Assembly (NCBI RefSeq): GCF_027532185.1 | Contig: NZ_JAPZSV010000003.1 | Location: 372,001 to 436,000 of the forward strand | Reading direction: 5' to 3' | Length of the DNA stretch: 64,000 nt | Source of the DNA: Hylemonella sp. | GTDB lineage: Bacteria; Pseudomonadota; Gammaproteobacteria; Burkholderiales; Burkholderiaceae_C | In this document: piece after piece, positions 1 to 9,849 of the stretch | Layout of the letters: the number at the start of each line of letters is the position of its first letter | Position numbering within the stretch: position 1 is the first letter of the stretch | Program-made: the position numbers and the translations under genes | Notes under the pieces: generated by a model | The model's database searches: none | Told to the model about the DNA's origin: nothing | The model's input: only the letters and a program-made list of their open reading frames with translations

Positions 1-1
1 C

Positions 2-781
2 GCCACGCTCAGCGCCACGGGCAACGAGAAGATCCAGAAGGGCTTCGGCCCCCTGGTGCCAGGTTTCATCCGCGTGCCGCTCAACGACATCGAGGCGCTC
101 AAGAAGGCCACAGCCAACAACCCCGACGTGGTGGCCGTGTTCTTCGAGACCATCCAGGGCGAAGGTGGCATCAACGCCATGCGCAACGAATACCTGCGCG
201 CCGTGCGCGAACTCTGCACCGAGCGCGACTGGCTGCTGTGCATCGACGAGGTGCAAAGCGGCATGGGCCGCACGGGCAAGTGGTTCGCCCACCAGTGGGC
301 CGGCATCGTGCCTGACGTGATGGCCCTGGCCAAGGGCTTGGGCTCGGGTGTGCCCATCGGCGCGGTGGTGGCCGGCCCCAAGGCGGCGGACATCTTCCAG
401 CCGGGCAACCATGGCACCACCTTCGGCGGCAATCCGCTGGCCATGCGCGCCGGCGTCGAGACCCTGCGCATCATGGAAGAAGACGGCCTGCTGCAGCGCG
501 CCGAGCAGATGGGCCGCTACCTGGGCGACCAACTGCGCCAGGCACTGGGCAGCCATCCGGGCGTGAAGGAGATCCGCGCCCATGGCCTGATGATCGGAGT
601 CGAGCTGGTCAAGCCCTGTGGCGTGCTGATCGGTCGTGCGGCCGAGGCTGGCCTGCTGATCAGTGTCACCGCCGACAGCGTGATCCGCCTGCTGCCGCCG
701 CTGATCATCACCGAAGCCGAGATCGACGAGCTGCTGGCCCGTCTGCTGCCCCTGGTGCGCGACTTCCTCGCCGAGGCCTGA
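2..781 (+). CDS. argD: Acetylornithine aminotransferase, 3' part
   Basis: PLP-dependent class III aminotransferase that makes N-acetylornithine from the semialdehyde in arginine synthesis. The frame is open from base 2, so the 5' end lies outside the window; 259 residues remain. Visible family marks are the SATGNEKIQKG stretch at the cut end, the CIDEVQSGMGRTGKW cofactor region, the PLP lysine in LAKGLGSGVPIGA, and the FGGNPLAMRAG segment. argF follows after about 10 bp, which favours ArgD over the related GABA or succinylornithine aminotransferases. Confidence 0.93.
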   Translation, partial: ATLSATGNEKIQKGFGPLVPGFIRVPLNDIEALKKATANNPDVVAVFFETIQGEGGINAMRNEYLRAVRELCTERDWLLCIDEVQSGMGRTGKWFAHQWAGIVPDVMALAKGLGSGVPIGAVVAGPKAADIFQPGNHGTTFGGNPLAMRAGVETLRIMEEDGLLQRAEQMGRYLGDQLRQALGSHPGVKEIRAHGLMIGVELVKPCGVLIGRAAEAGLLISVTADSVIRLLPPLIITEAEIDELLARLLPLVRDFLAEA

Positions 782-791
782 GAGGATGCAG

Positions 792-1712
792 ATGACCCAG
801 GCCCTCAAGCACTACCTGAAGTTCAGCGACCTCACGGCCGCGGAGTACGCCTACCTTTTCGAACGCACGGCACTGATCAAGCAGAAGTTCAAGGCCTACG
901 AAAAGCACCAGCCCCTGGTGGACCGTACGCTGGCCATGATCTTCGAGAAGGCCTCCACGCGCACACGCGTGAGCTTCGAGGCCGGCATGTACCAGCTGGG
1001 TGGCAGCGTCGTGCACCTGACCACGGGCGACAGCCAGCTGGGCCGCGCCGAACCCATCGAGGACAGCGCGCGTGTGATCAGTCGCATGGTGGACCTGGTG
1101 ATGATCCGCACCTACGGCCAGGACAAGATCGAGCGTTTCGCCAAGTATTCACGCGTGCCGGTCATCAACGGCCTGACCAACGAATACCACCCCTGCCAGA
1201 TCCTCGCTGACATCTTTACCTACATCGAGCACCGCGGCTCGATCGCGGGCAAGGTGGTGGCCTGGGTGGGCGACGGCAACAACATGGCCAACACCTGGCT
1301 GCAGGCCGCCGAACTGCTGGGCTTCACCGTGCACGTGAGCACCCCCAGTGGCTACGAGATCGACCCCGCACTGGCCGGCGTCCATAGCAGCTGCTACAAG
1401 GTGTTCAAGGACCCGATGCAGGCCTGCGCCGGTGCCGACCTCGTGACCACCGACGTCTGGACCAGCATGGGCTACGAGGCCGAGAACGAGGCGCGCAAGA
1501 AGGCCTTTGCCGACTGGTGCGTGGACGCCGACATGATGCGCGCCGCCAAACCGGACGCATTGTTCATGCACTGCCTGCCCGCGCACCGTGGCGAAGAGGT
1601 CGAGGCCGAGGTCATCGATGGCCCGCAGTCGGTGGTTTGGGATGAGGCGGAAAATCGCCTGCACGTACAGAAGGCGCTGATGGAGTATTTGCTCCTGGGA
1701 GCCCTGAAGTGA
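792..1712 (+). CDS. argF: Ornithine carbamoyltransferase
   Basis: Condenses carbamoyl phosphate and ornithine to citrulline in the cytoplasm (arginine synthesis). The protein has 306 residues, normal for the family. It shows the carbamoyl-phosphate loop STRTR near residue 55, HPCQ near 133, the ornithine-side DVWTSMG segment and the C-terminal MHCLPAHRGEEV. An in-frame ATG at 786 gives two more residues; I prefer 792 because AGAGG at 781-785 sits at a normal distance from it. It follows argD closely, so the two are probably co-transcribed. Confidence 0.95.
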   Translation: MTQALKHYLKFSDLTAAEYAYLFERTALIKQKFKAYEKHQPLVDRTLAMIFEKASTRTRVSFEAGMYQLGGSVVHLTTGDSQLGRAEPIEDSARVISRMVDLVMIRTYGQDKIERFAKYSRVPVINGLTNEYHPCQILADIFTYIEHRGSIAGKVVAWVGDGNNMANTWLQAAELLGFTVHVSTPSGYEIDPALAGVHSSCYKVFKDPMQACAGADLVTTDVWTSMGYEAENEARKKAFADWCVDADMMRAAKPDALFMHCLPAHRGEEVEAEVIDGPQSVVWDEAENRLHVQKALMEYLLLGALK

Positions 1713-1736
1713 TGTGCAGGCGATTTCGGCGCAGGC

Positions 1737-1758
1737 TAACTTCGTAACAGCGAAGTTA
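1737..1758. terminator. Hairpin after argF
   Basis: A perfect 8-bp stem (TAACTTCG / CGAAGTTA) with a 6-base loop lies 25 bp after the argF stop. No T-run follows, so it is at best a weak or Rho-assisted terminator; it may instead stabilise the argDF transcript end. Confidence 0.4.
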
Positions 1759-1796
1759 AGCGCAGCGGCCGTAGCCCAAATGATTCGCGTACCGAC

Positions 1797-2105
1797 ATGA
1801 CCGCCTGCACAAGCTGCGGCGCCTGCTGTTCCTGGTGCCGCGTCGATTTCTCCGCCTACGAACTCGAGGGCAACGGCGGCCACGTCCCCGTCGGCCTGAC
1901 CGTCGAAGTCAACGGCAACACGGCCCGCATGCGCGGCACCGACCATTGGCCGCCGCGCTGCGCCGCGCTCACGGGCAAGCTTGGTGAAAAGGTCGCCTGC
2001 GGCATCTACGAATGGCGCCCCTCCCCCTGTCGCGAGTTCGAGGAAGGCAGCGAGGCCTGCCACCGCGCCCGCGCCAAGGTCGGCCTGCCGCCCCTCGAGA
2101 GCTGA
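1797..2105 (+). CDS. YkgJ-family cysteine cluster protein
   Basis: A 102-residue cytoplasmic protein of the YkgJ/zinc- or iron-chelating cysteine cluster type. The N-terminus carries CTSCGACCSWC; further conserved cysteines occur at PPRCAAL, VACGIYEWRPSPCREF and EACHRAR. This Cys spacing and the Y-x-x-R-P-x-x-C-R-x-F motif define the family, whose members are thought to bind a metal cluster; no precise function is established. It ends 3 bp before the converging monooxygenase gene. Confidence 0.85.
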   Translation: MTACTSCGACCSWCRVDFSAYELEGNGGHVPVGLTVEVNGNTARMRGTDHWPPRCAALTGKLGEKVACGIYEWRPSPCREFEEGSEACHRARAKVGLPPLES

Positions 2106-2108
2106 GCC

Positions 2109-3290
2109 TCAGCCGCCCCGGTACAGCCAGGGCACGTCCAGCAGACGTTCCCCCAGCAGGCGCAGCGACGCATTACGCGCCCAGGCCATCGGCCCCTCCA
2201 GATGGAAGATCTCGCCATTGCGGATGGAGCGTGCCTGCACCCGCGCATTACGCTGCCAGCGGTTCAGTGCGTAACGCTGCAAGAGCGTAGGCACATCCAG
2301 GACACCGTCGACCAGCGCCACCTGACGGCCCAGCTCAGCCGCATCCTCGATCGCCATGCCAGCCCCCTGGGCGAGGTAGGGGCGCATGGGGTGCGCCGCG
2401 TCGCCCAGCAGTGCCACATGGCCACGCGCCATCTGGTCGACGGAACCCACAGGCGGACGGTCGCAGAGCACCCATAGGCGCCAGGCCGGCACGGCGGTGA
2501 TCAGATCGCGCAAATCCGCACAGGTAGGGGCCAGCGCCGCCTGCAGATCAGCTGCGTTGGCACCATGGTCCCAGTCTTCCAGGCCCCCCGGTACATGGCC
2601 GTGGACGATGGCCACGACGTTGAGCCAGTCGCCGCCACGCACCGGGTAAGCCACCACATGCAGCTTCGGCCCCAGCCAGGCCGTGACCTGCTGACTGCGC
2701 AACGCAGCGGGCAGATCGGCCTGACGCAAAAGCGCGCGGTAGGCCAGGTGCCCCGCCACACGCGGCGGCCCGTCGGCGAGCAGTTGCGCGCGAATCCGGC
2801 TCCAGAGGCCATCGGCCGCGATCAGGGCATCGCCCTCCACGTCCAGGCCATCGCTAAGACTCAGGCCGACGGCACCGTTGGTCTCCACATAGCGGTTCAC
2901 CGTCTTGCCCGTGTGCAACCAGACGGCCTCACGCTGCTGCAGGGCCTGCAGCAGCACTTGCTGCAGATCGGCGCGGTGGATGGTGGCGTAGGGCGTGCCA
3001 TAGCGCTGCACCATGGACGCGCCGAGTGGCAGCACACCCAACTCGGCCCCGCTCAGGGCGTTGCGCACCTGCAGCCGGTCGGGAAAAGCCGCTACCTGCC
3101 GCAGCGCTGCATCCAGATCCCAGCCCTGCAGCACGCGCGTGACGTTGGGGCCCATCTGGATGCCCGCCCCCACCTCGGCAAAGGTATCGGCGCGCTCATA
3201 AAGACGGACATGGCAACCAGCCCGTGAGCAGGCCAGCCCGGCAGCGAGGCCGCCGATGCCGCCTCCGGCGATCAGTACATCGGTATGCAT
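2109..3290 (-). CDS. FAD-dependent monooxygenase (aromatic hydroxylase family)
   Basis: A 393-residue class A flavoprotein monooxygenase of the salicylate / 3-hydroxybenzoate 6-hydroxylase / UbiH superfamily. The N-terminal Rossmann motif GGGIGGLAAGLA binds the FAD ADP moiety, the DG motif appears as ALIAADGLWSRIR, and the GD motif as LLGDAAHPMRPYLAQG. A hydroxybenzoate-type substrate is likely but not shown; no ring-cleavage genes are adjacent. It lies 33 bp downstream of parC on the same strand and may be read through from that operon. Confidence 0.85.
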   Translation of the reverse strand: MHTDVLIAGGGIGGLAAGLACSRAGCHVRLYERADTFAEVGAGIQMGPNVTRVLQGWDLDAALRQVAAFPDRLQVRNALSGAELGVLPLGASMVQRYGTPYATIHRADLQQVLLQALQQREAVWLHTGKTVNRYVETNGAVGLSLSDGLDVEGDALIAADGLWSRIRAQLLADGPPRVAGHLAYRALLRQADLPAALRSQQVTAWLGPKLHVVAYPVRGGDWLNVVAIVHGHVPGGLEDWDHGANAADLQAALAPTCADLRDLITAVPAWRLWVLCDRPPVGSVDQMARGHVALLGDAAHPMRPYLAQGAGMAIEDAAELGRQVALVDGVLDVPTLLQRYALNRWQRNARVQARSIRNGEIFHLEGPMAWARNASLRLLGERLLDVPWLYRGG

Positions 3291-3323
3291 GGCACCCGAT
3301 TCTGCCCCAGCAGATGCGGTGGT

Positions 3324-5690
3324 TTACTCGACGCGGATCACACCCGTGGGCTTGAAACCCAGGTCCGCGGCCTTGCCTTTGCGCCCGCGCGCCGCGCGTG
3401 CGTTGTTGAGGCTGCGGATCTCCAGCGTCTCGTCGCGTTCCTTGCCACCGCGCCCCAGACCCTCGATCTTCACGCTGCGCGTGTAGGCCGCGGCGCCGGC
3501 CAGTGTGTCCTTGGGCTCGAGGTCGATCAGCATGAGGCCGCGACCACCGTTGGGCATGGGCTTGAGTTCACCAATCTCGAAGGTCAGGATGCGGCCGCCG
3601 GTCGAGGCACAGGCCACGTGAGTCGCCGGGGTGTAGAGCGCAGATGCCTGCGCACCCGACGGCAGTGGCACGTTGGCGGCCGAGGGGCGGCAGACCGTGT
3701 CGCTCTCGCCGCAGTTGATGAAGGACTTGCCGGCCTTCTGGCGCGAGACCATGTTCTCCACCTGGGCGAGGAAGCCGTAGCCGCCCGAAGTGGACAGCAG
3801 CAGCCAGGCCGAGGCAGCGCCGGCGTAGTAGTGAACCAGCTGAGTTCCGAGCTCCAGTTCGATCATCGTCGTCAGCGGCTGGCCGTCACCCCGCGCACCC
3901 GGCAGGCTGGCCACAGGTACGGAGTAGACGCGGCCCTTGCTGCCGAAGGCCAACAGGGTATCCACCGTGCGGCATTCGAAGGTGCCGTAGAGGCCGTCGC
4001 CCGCCTTGAAGGCGAAGCTCGCGGCATCGTGGCCGTGGCCCTGGCGCGCGCGCACCCAGCCCTTCTGCGAAACCACCACGGTGACCGGCTCGTCGACGAC
4101 CTTGACCTCGGCCACAGCCTTCTTCTCGGCCTGGATCAGGGTGCGGCGTGCATCGCCGAAGGTCTTGGCATCGGCTTCGATTTCCTTGACCATGAGCTTG
4201 CGCAGCGCGGCCGGGCTGCCGAGGATCTCCTCCAGCTTCTTCTGCTCCTCGCGCAGCTCTTTCAGCTCCTGCTCGATCTTGATGGCTTCCAGGCGCGCCA
4301 ATTGGCGCAGGCGGATTTCCAGGATGTCCTCGGCCTGGCGCTCCGTGAGCTTGAAGCGCGTGATCAGCGCCGGCTTGGGCTCGTCCGCGTTGCGGATGAT
4401 GCGGATGACCTCGTCGATGTTGAGCAGCACGAGCTGCCGGCCCTCGAGGATGTGGATGCGGGCCAGCACCTTGTCCAGGCGGTGCTGCGAGCGCCGCTCG
4501 ATGGTGGTCTGGCGGAAGGCGATCCACTCCTCCAGCATCTGGCGCAGGTTCTTCTGCGTGGGGCGGCCGTCCAGCCCCACCATGGTCATGTTGATCGAGG
4601 CCGAGGTCTCCAGACTGGTGTGGGCCAGCAGGGTGGTGATCAGCTCCTGCTGCTCGATGCGGCTGGTCTTGGGCTCGCAGACTAGGCGCACGGGCGCGTC
4701 CTTGCTGGACTCGTCGCGCACCACGTCCAGCACGGCCAGCACCGTGGCCTTGAGCTGGTTCTGCTCGGGCGTCAGGGCCTTCTTGCCGGCCTTGACCTTG
4801 GGGTTGGTCAGCTCCTCGATTTCTTCGAGCACCTTCTGCGTGCTCACGCCCGGCGGCAGCTCGGTCACGACCAGCTGCCACTGGCCGCGCGCCAGCTCCT
4901 CGATCTTCCAGCGTGCGCGCACCTTGAGCGAGCCGCGGCCCGTGCGGTAGGCCTCGGCGATGTCACTGGCTGGGCTGATGATCTGGCCGCCACCGGGATA
5001 GTCGGGGCCGGGCAGCAGCTCCAGCAGGTCCTCATCCGACAGCTTGGGCGTCTTGATCAGGGCCACGCAGGCGGCCGCGACTTCGCCGAGGTTGTGGCTC
5101 GGGATCTCGGTGGCCAGGCCCACGGCAATGCCGCTGGCGCCGTTCAACAGCGTGAAAGGCAGGCGCGCTGGCAACTGCTTGGGCTCCTCGGTGGAACCGT
5201 CGTAGTTGGGCATGAAGTCCACCGTGCCCTCGTCGATCTCATCGAGCAGCAGGCTGGTGATCTTCGCCAGGCGCGCCTCGGTGTAGCGCATGGCGGCGGC
5301 GCCGTCACCGTCGCGGCTGCCGAAGTTGCCTTGGCCATCGATCAGCGGGTAGCGCTGGGCAAAGTCCTGCGCCATGCGCACCAGCGCGTCGTAGGCCGCC
5401 TGGTCGCCGTGTGGGTGAAAACGGCCCAGCACATCACCGACCACGCGCGCGCTCTTGACCGGCTTGGCGGCCGTGTTGCCATTGGGCCCGCTGTAGCCCA
5501 GGCCCATGCGCGACATGGCGTAGAGGATGCGGCGCTGTACCGGCTTCTGGCCATCGCTCACATCGGGCAGGGCCCGCCCCTTGACCACGCTGAGCGCGTA
5601 CTCTAGGTAGGCGCGCTGCGCGTAGTGGGCCAGCGTCAGGGCGTCGTCGCCGGCCGGGTCGGCGGTGAGGTCCAGGGTAGGTTGATCCAT
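3324..5690 (-). CDS. parC: DNA topoisomerase IV subunit A
   Basis: The breakage-reunion subunit of topoisomerase IV, which decatenates daughter chromosomes. It has 788 residues. The start region [20 protein letters not shown] is typical of GyrA/ParC; the catalytic tyrosine lies in EARLAKIT-adjacent sequence after the [11 protein letters not shown] motif, and the [18 protein letters not shown] segment is the quinolone-resistance region. The C-terminal domain is short compared with GyrA and lacks a clear GyrA box, and parE lies upstream, both supporting ParC. Operon order is parE, lytic transglycosylase, parC. Confidence 0.93.
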   Translation of the reverse strand: MDQPTLDLTADPAGDDALTLAHYAQRAYLEYALSVVKGRALPDVSDGQKPVQRRILYAMSRMGLGYSGPNGNTAAKPVKSARVVGDVLGRFHPHGDQAAYDALVRMAQDFAQRYPLIDGQGNFGSRDGDGAAAMRYTEARLAKITSLLLDEIDEGTVDFMPNYDGSTEEPKQLPARLPFTLLNGASGIAVGLATEIPSHNLGEVAAACVALIKTPKLSDEDLLELLPGPDYPGGGQIISPASDIAEAYRTGRGSLKVRARWKIEELARGQWQLVVTELPPGVSTQKVLEEIEELTNPKVKAGKKALTPEQNQLKATVLAVLDVVRDESSKDAPVRLVCEPKTSRIEQQELITTLLAHTSLETSASINMTMVGLDGRPTQKNLRQMLEEWIAFRQTTIERRSQHRLDKVLARIHILEGRQLVLLNIDEVIRIIRNADEPKPALITRFKLTERQAEDILEIRLRQLARLEAIKIEQELKELREEQKKLEEILGSPAALRKLMVKEIEADAKTFGDARRTLIQAEKKAVAEVKVVDEPVTVVVSQKGWVRARQGHGHDAASFAFKAGDGLYGTFECRTVDTLLAFGSKGRVYSVPVASLPGARGDGQPLTTMIELELGTQLVHYYAGAASAWLLLSTSGGYGFLAQVENMVSRQKAGKSFINCGESDTVCRPSAANVPLPSGAQASALYTPATHVACASTGGRILTFEIGELKPMPNGGRGLMLIDLEPKDTLAGAAAYTRSVKIEGLGRGGKERDETLEIRSLNNARAARGRKGKAADLGFKPTGVIRVE

Positions 5691-5722
5691 CGTGACAGTT
5701 CAGTTCTTCGGGATGGGATAGC

Positions 5723-6442
5723 TCATTCAGGCTGCGCTTCGAGGCTGGCCAGCTGGGCCGGCTCGCGCGGCCACGAGCGCTGCGCCTTCTCGGCCGCGGG
5801 CTTGAGCACCGCGTAGAGGGCCAGCACGGTGCGCACATAGTTCTGCGTTTCGCGGTAGGGCGGCACCGCATTGCCTGCGCGCCGCACGGCGCGCAGGCCG
5901 GCGTTGTAGGCGGCCAGCGCCAGTTCGGGCTGCTCGGGAAATTTCTTCAACAGACGTGCCAGATGCAGGCTGCCGATGCGGATATTGGTCCGCGCATCGG
6001 TGAGCTGGCGCGCCACCGGCCGGCGTTTCTGGTCCGCCAGGCCATAACCGCGCGCCGTGGCCGGCATCAGCTGCATGAGCCCAACCGCGCCCTTGGGCGA
6101 GACCGCGTCAGGATCGAACCCCGACTCGGTGGCGATCAGGGCCTGCAGCAGAGCGTAGTCGATGCCGTGCTCACGTGCGGCCTCGCGCAACAGATGCCGC
6201 ACGGCCTTGTAGTCGGGGGAGATCTCGAAGAAGGCGTGCAGGCGGGTGGGGGCCAGCGGTACCGGACCGGCGCGCGTGCGGTCCTGGGGCGCCTCGTCGC
6301 TGAAATAGAGTTCGTAGCGCTCGTCCAGCTGCTCGGCCGCGAAATGCGCCACGCCCTTTTCGTTGACATAGGCCCAGACGTCGGCGCGCGCGGCCCCCTG
6401 CCCCAGCAGGAGCATGGCCAGCAGCGCGAGCAGGCGTCGCAT
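5723..6442 (-). CDS. Lytic transglycosylase (SLT domain), exported
   Basis: A 239-residue periplasmic murein-cleaving enzyme. A signal peptide (MRRLLALLAMLLLGQGAARA) leads into a DUF4124-like segment (DVWAYVNEKGVAHFA), followed by the SLT fold with the catalytic glutamate in ATESGFDPDAVSPKGAVG, then GLMQLMPATA and AAYNAG. The start overlaps the parE stop by one base (TGATG), which suggests translational coupling. The frame runs upstream inside parE, but the signal peptide fixes the start here. It sits between parE and parC. Confidence 0.9.
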   Translation of the reverse strand: MRRLLALLAMLLLGQGAARADVWAYVNEKGVAHFAAEQLDERYELYFSDEAPQDRTRAGPVPLAPTRLHAFFEISPDYKAVRHLLREAAREHGIDYALLQALIATESGFDPDAVSPKGAVGLMQLMPATARGYGLADQKRRPVARQLTDARTNIRIGSLHLARLLKKFPEQPELALAAYNAGLRAVRRAGNAVPPYRETQNYVRTVLALYAVLKPAAEKAQRSWPREPAQLASLEAQPE

Positions 6443-8409
6443 CAGATATCCACCTCCACCGCGTCGCCGTGCAGCTCCATGAGTTCGCGGCGGGCCGCGG
6501 CCTCGCCCTTGCCCATGAGCTTGGTGATCTCGGTCTCGGTCTGCGCGTTGTCGAACGCGCCCAGGCGCACCTGCAGCAGGCGGCGTGTGTCGGGGTTCAG
6601 CGTGGTTTCCCAGAGCTGTTCGGCGTTCATCTCGCCCAGGCCCTTGAAGCGGCTGATCTGGCAGCGCTCCCTGGCCACGCCTTCCTTGGCGCACTTGTCG
6701 AGGATGGCGGTGAGCTCGCCCTCGTCCAGCGCATAGGCCTTGCCGGCCGACTTCTTGCCGCGCGCCGGGATGTCCACGCGAAACAGCGGCGGGCGCGCCA
6801 CATAGACGTGGCCGGCCTCGATGAGCTTGGGGAAGTGTCGGAAGAAGAGCGTGAGCAACAGCACCTGGATGTGCGAGCCGTCCACGTCAGCATCGCTGAG
6901 GATGCAGACCTTGCCGTAGCGCAGGCCGCTGAGATCGGGACTGTCATTGGGGCCATGCGGGTCGACGCCAATGGCCACCGAGATGTCGTGCACCTCGGTG
7001 TTGGCGAACAATCGATCGCGCTCGACCTCCCAGGTGTTGAGCACCTTGCCGCGCAAGGGCAGGATGGCCTGGCTTTCCTTGTCACGGCCCATCTTGGCGC
7101 TGCCACCGGCCGAGTCGCCCTCGACCAGGAAGAGTTCGTTGTGCGTGAGGTCGCGGCTCTCGCAGTCGGTCAGCTTGCCCGGCAGCACGGCCACGCCCGA
7201 GCCCTTGCGCTTTTCCACCTTCTGGCCCGCGCGCTGGCGTGTCTGCGCCGCCTTGATGGCCAGCTCGGCCAGCTTCTTGCCGTACTCGACGTGCTGATTC
7301 AGCCACAACTCCAGCGCCGGGCGCACGAAGCTGGAGACCAGGCGCACAGCATCGCGCGAGTTCAGGCGCTCCTTGATCTGGCCCTGGAACTGTGGATCCA
7401 ACACCTTGGCCGAGAGCACGTAGCTGGCGCGCGCAAACACGTCCTCAGGCAGCAGCTTGACGCCCTTCGGTAAAAGGCTGTGCAGCTCGATGAAACTCTT
7501 GACCGCGGTGAACAGGCCGTCACGCAGGCCGCTGTCGTGCGTACCGCCCGCGCTCGTGGGAATCAGGTTCACGTAGCTCTCGCGCACGGGCTGGCCGTCC
7601 TCGGTGAAGGCCACGGCCCAGGCGGCGCCCTCGCCCTCGGCGAAGCTGTCGTTGTTCTCGGCGTAGCCCTCACCCTCGAAGAGCGGGATCACCGGGTCGG
7701 CCGGCAGGGTCTGCATCAGGTAGTCGCGCAGGCCGCCCTTGTAGAGCCAGGTCTGGGTGTCCTTGGTCTTCTCCACCGTCAGCGTCACGGTGACGCCGGG
7801 CATGAGCACGGCCTTGCTGCGCAGCAGATGGGTCAGCTCACCCATGGGCAGCGCGGCGGATTCGAAGTATTTGGCGTCGGGCCAGACGCGCACCGTCGTG
7901 CCCTGCTTGCGGTCGCCCGGGCCTTGCGCACGGGTCTGCAGCGGCTCGATCACATCGCCGCCCGAGAAGGTCAGGCTTGCCACCTTGCCCTCGCGGTGGG
8001 TGCTGACCTGCAGGCGCTTGGCTAGGGCGTTGGTCACGGACACGCCCACACCGTGCAGGCCGCCGGAGAAGCTGTAGGCCCCGCCCTGGCCCTTGTCGAA
8101 TTTGCCACCGGCATGCAGGCGCGTGTAGACCAGCTCGATCACCGGCGCTTTTTCCTCGGGATGCAGGCCGAAGGGGATGCCGCGGCCATCGTCCTCGATG
8201 CTGACCGAGCCGTCGGCGTGCAGGATCACGGCGATCTTCTTGCCGTGCCCGGCCAGGGCCTCGTCGGCGGCGTTGTCCAGCACTTCCTGGATGATGTGCA
8301 GCGGGTTGTCGGTCCGGGTGTACATGCCCGGGCGCTGCTTGACCGGCTCCAGGCCCTTGAGGACGCGGATGGAACCTTCGGAATATTCGGGGGTGGGTTT
8401 GACAGCCAT
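6442..8409 (-). CDS. parE: DNA topoisomerase IV subunit B
   Basis: The ATPase subunit of topoisomerase IV, 655 residues. The GHKL ATP-binding site shows EVLDNAADEALAG, the DDGRGIPFG motif and GGLHGVGVSVTNAL; the TOPRIM part shows LVEGDSAGGSAK, PLRGKVLN and ILSDADVDGSHI. The ATG at 8409 begins MAVKPTPEYSEGSIRVL; a TTG ten codons upstream is possible but less likely. First gene of the parE, transglycosylase, parC set and divergent from the MFS gene. Confidence 0.94.
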   Translation of the reverse strand: MAVKPTPEYSEGSIRVLKGLEPVKQRPGMYTRTDNPLHIIQEVLDNAADEALAGHGKKIAVILHADGSVSIEDDGRGIPFGLHPEEKAPVIELVYTRLHAGGKFDKGQGGAYSFSGGLHGVGVSVTNALAKRLQVSTHREGKVASLTFSGGDVIEPLQTRAQGPGDRKQGTTVRVWPDAKYFESAALPMGELTHLLRSKAVLMPGVTVTLTVEKTKDTQTWLYKGGLRDYLMQTLPADPVIPLFEGEGYAENNDSFAEGEGAAWAVAFTEDGQPVRESYVNLIPTSAGGTHDSGLRDGLFTAVKSFIELHSLLPKGVKLLPEDVFARASYVLSAKVLDPQFQGQIKERLNSRDAVRLVSSFVRPALELWLNQHVEYGKKLAELAIKAAQTRQRAGQKVEKRKGSGVAVLPGKLTDCESRDLTHNELFLVEGDSAGGSAKMGRDKESQAILPLRGKVLNTWEVERDRLFANTEVHDISVAIGVDPHGPNDSPDLSGLRYGKVCILSDADVDGSHIQVLLLTLFFRHFPKLIEAGHVYVARPPLFRVDIPARGKKSAGKAYALDEGELTAILDKCAKEGVARERCQISRFKGLGEMNAEQLWETTLNPDTRRLLQVRLGAFDNAQTETEITKLMGKGEAAARRELMELHGDAVEVDI

Positions 8410-8512
8410 GGCGCGGAATTGTAGACCCAGTCCACGCAATCACTGGATGAACATCCAGTTACATTCCAGCTGAGCGCCGGCAAGCGGGCGGCGGATTGGC
8501 TACAGTGCGGCG

Positions 8513-9724
8513 ATGAGCAACAAGAAACTTTCCATGGCCCAGGTCCTGATCTGCGGCGCCATGATCGTCACCCTTTCCATGGGCATACGCCACGGCTTCG
8601 GCCTCTGGCTGCAGCCCGTCACCCAGACCCAGGGCTGGACGCGCGAGACCTTCGCCTTCGCCATGGCCATCCAGAACCTGACCTGGGGCTTTGCCGGCAT
8701 CTTCGCCGGCATGCTGGCCGACCGCTTTGGCGCCTTCAAGGTCATCGTCGGCGGGGCCCTCCTCTACGCCCTGGGCCTGATCGGCATGGCCCACGCGCCC
8801 ACACCCCTGCTGTTCGCGCTGAGCTGCGGCGTGCTGATCGGCATGGCTCAGGCCGGTACCACCTACGCCGTGATCTACGGCGTGATCGGTCGCAACGTCA
8901 GTATGGACAAACGCTCCTGGGCCATGGGCGTGGCCGCGGCGGCCGGCTCCTTCGGCCAGTTCCTGATGGTGCCCGTCGAAGGCTGGCTGATCGCCGGCCT
9001 GGGCTGGCAGCAGGCGCTGGTGGCCCTGGGCATGGCCGCGCTACTCATCGTGCCCCTGGCCTGGGGCCTGCATGAGCCCAGTTTCGCCAGCGGCGCCCCA
9101 ATGAAGCGTGAGCAGTCGATCCTGCAGGCCCTGCGCGAGGCCTTTGCCTACCCAAGCTTCCAGCTGCTCATGGCGGGCTACTTCGTCTGTGGCTTCCAGG
9201 TGGTCTTCATCGGCGTGCACATGCCCAGCTACCTCAAGGACCACGGCCTCTCGCCCCAGGTCGCCAGCTATTCACTGGCGCTGATCGGCCTGTTCAATGT
9301 CTTCGGCACCTACGCCGCGGGCACGCTGGGCCAGCGTCTGGCCAAGCGCAAGATCCTGGCCTTCATCTACTTCGCACGCGCCATCGCCATCACGGTCTTC
9401 CTCCTGGTGCCGCTGACCCCGATGAGCGTCTACATCTTCTCGGCCGTCATGGGCGTGCTCTGGCTGTCCACCGTGCCGCCAACCAACGCCATCGTGGCCC
9501 AGATCTTCGGCGTGGCCCACCTGTCCATGCTGGGCGGCTTCGTCTTCTTCAGCCACCAGATCGGCAGCTTCATGGGCGTGTGGCTCGGCGGCTACCTGTA
9601 CGACCAGACGGGCAGCTACGACATCGTCTGGTACATCGCCATCGCGCTGGGCGTCGCCGCGGCGCTGATCAACCTGCCGGTGCGCGAGGCCGCGATCCAC
9701 CGGCCCGAGGCGGCACGCGCATGA
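8513..9724 (+). CDS. MFS transporter (OFA / monocarboxylate-like)
   Basis: A 403-residue inner-membrane major facilitator with about twelve hydrophobic segments. The loop between helices 2 and 3 reads GMLADRFGAFKVIVGG, and the early SMGIRHGFGLWLQP motif is typical of bacterial MFS proteins grouped with oxalate/formate and monocarboxylate carriers. The substrate cannot be told. The stop overlaps the start of a 42-residue membrane peptide (ATGA), so the two are probably translated together. Confidence 0.85.
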   Translation: MSNKKLSMAQVLICGAMIVTLSMGIRHGFGLWLQPVTQTQGWTRETFAFAMAIQNLTWGFAGIFAGMLADRFGAFKVIVGGALLYALGLIGMAHAPTPLLFALSCGVLIGMAQAGTTYAVIYGVIGRNVSMDKRSWAMGVAAAAGSFGQFLMVPVEGWLIAGLGWQQALVALGMAALLIVPLAWGLHEPSFASGAPMKREQSILQALREAFAYPSFQLLMAGYFVCGFQVVFIGVHMPSYLKDHGLSPQVASYSLALIGLFNVFGTYAAGTLGQRLAKRKILAFIYFARAIAITVFLLVPLTPMSVYIFSAVMGVLWLSTVPPTNAIVAQIFGVAHLSMLGGFVFFSHQIGSFMGVWLGGYLYDQTGSYDIVWYIAIALGVAAALINLPVREAAIHRPEAARA

Positions 9725-9849
9725 AGAGGATCACACGCCAGCTGCTGGCCTGGGCTGCGGCCCTGGCCTTGCTGCTGGCTGTGTTCGCGCTCTACACGCG
9801 GCCGGATTTCCTCGTGACCCTGGCGGATCAGATCTGGGCCTGCTTTTAG
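9721..9849 (+). CDS. Small single-pass membrane protein coupled to MFS gene
   Basis: A 42-residue ORF beginning MKRITRQLLAWAAALALLL, with a basic N-terminus, one strongly hydrophobic helix and a short tail ending in ACF. Its ATG overlaps the MFS stop in an ATGA junction, the usual sign of translational coupling. The composition argues for a real product and not a random tail. It could be an accessory subunit of the transporter, but function is unknown. Confidence 0.6.
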   Translation: MKRITRQLLAWAAALALLLAVFALYTRPDFLVTLADQIWACF

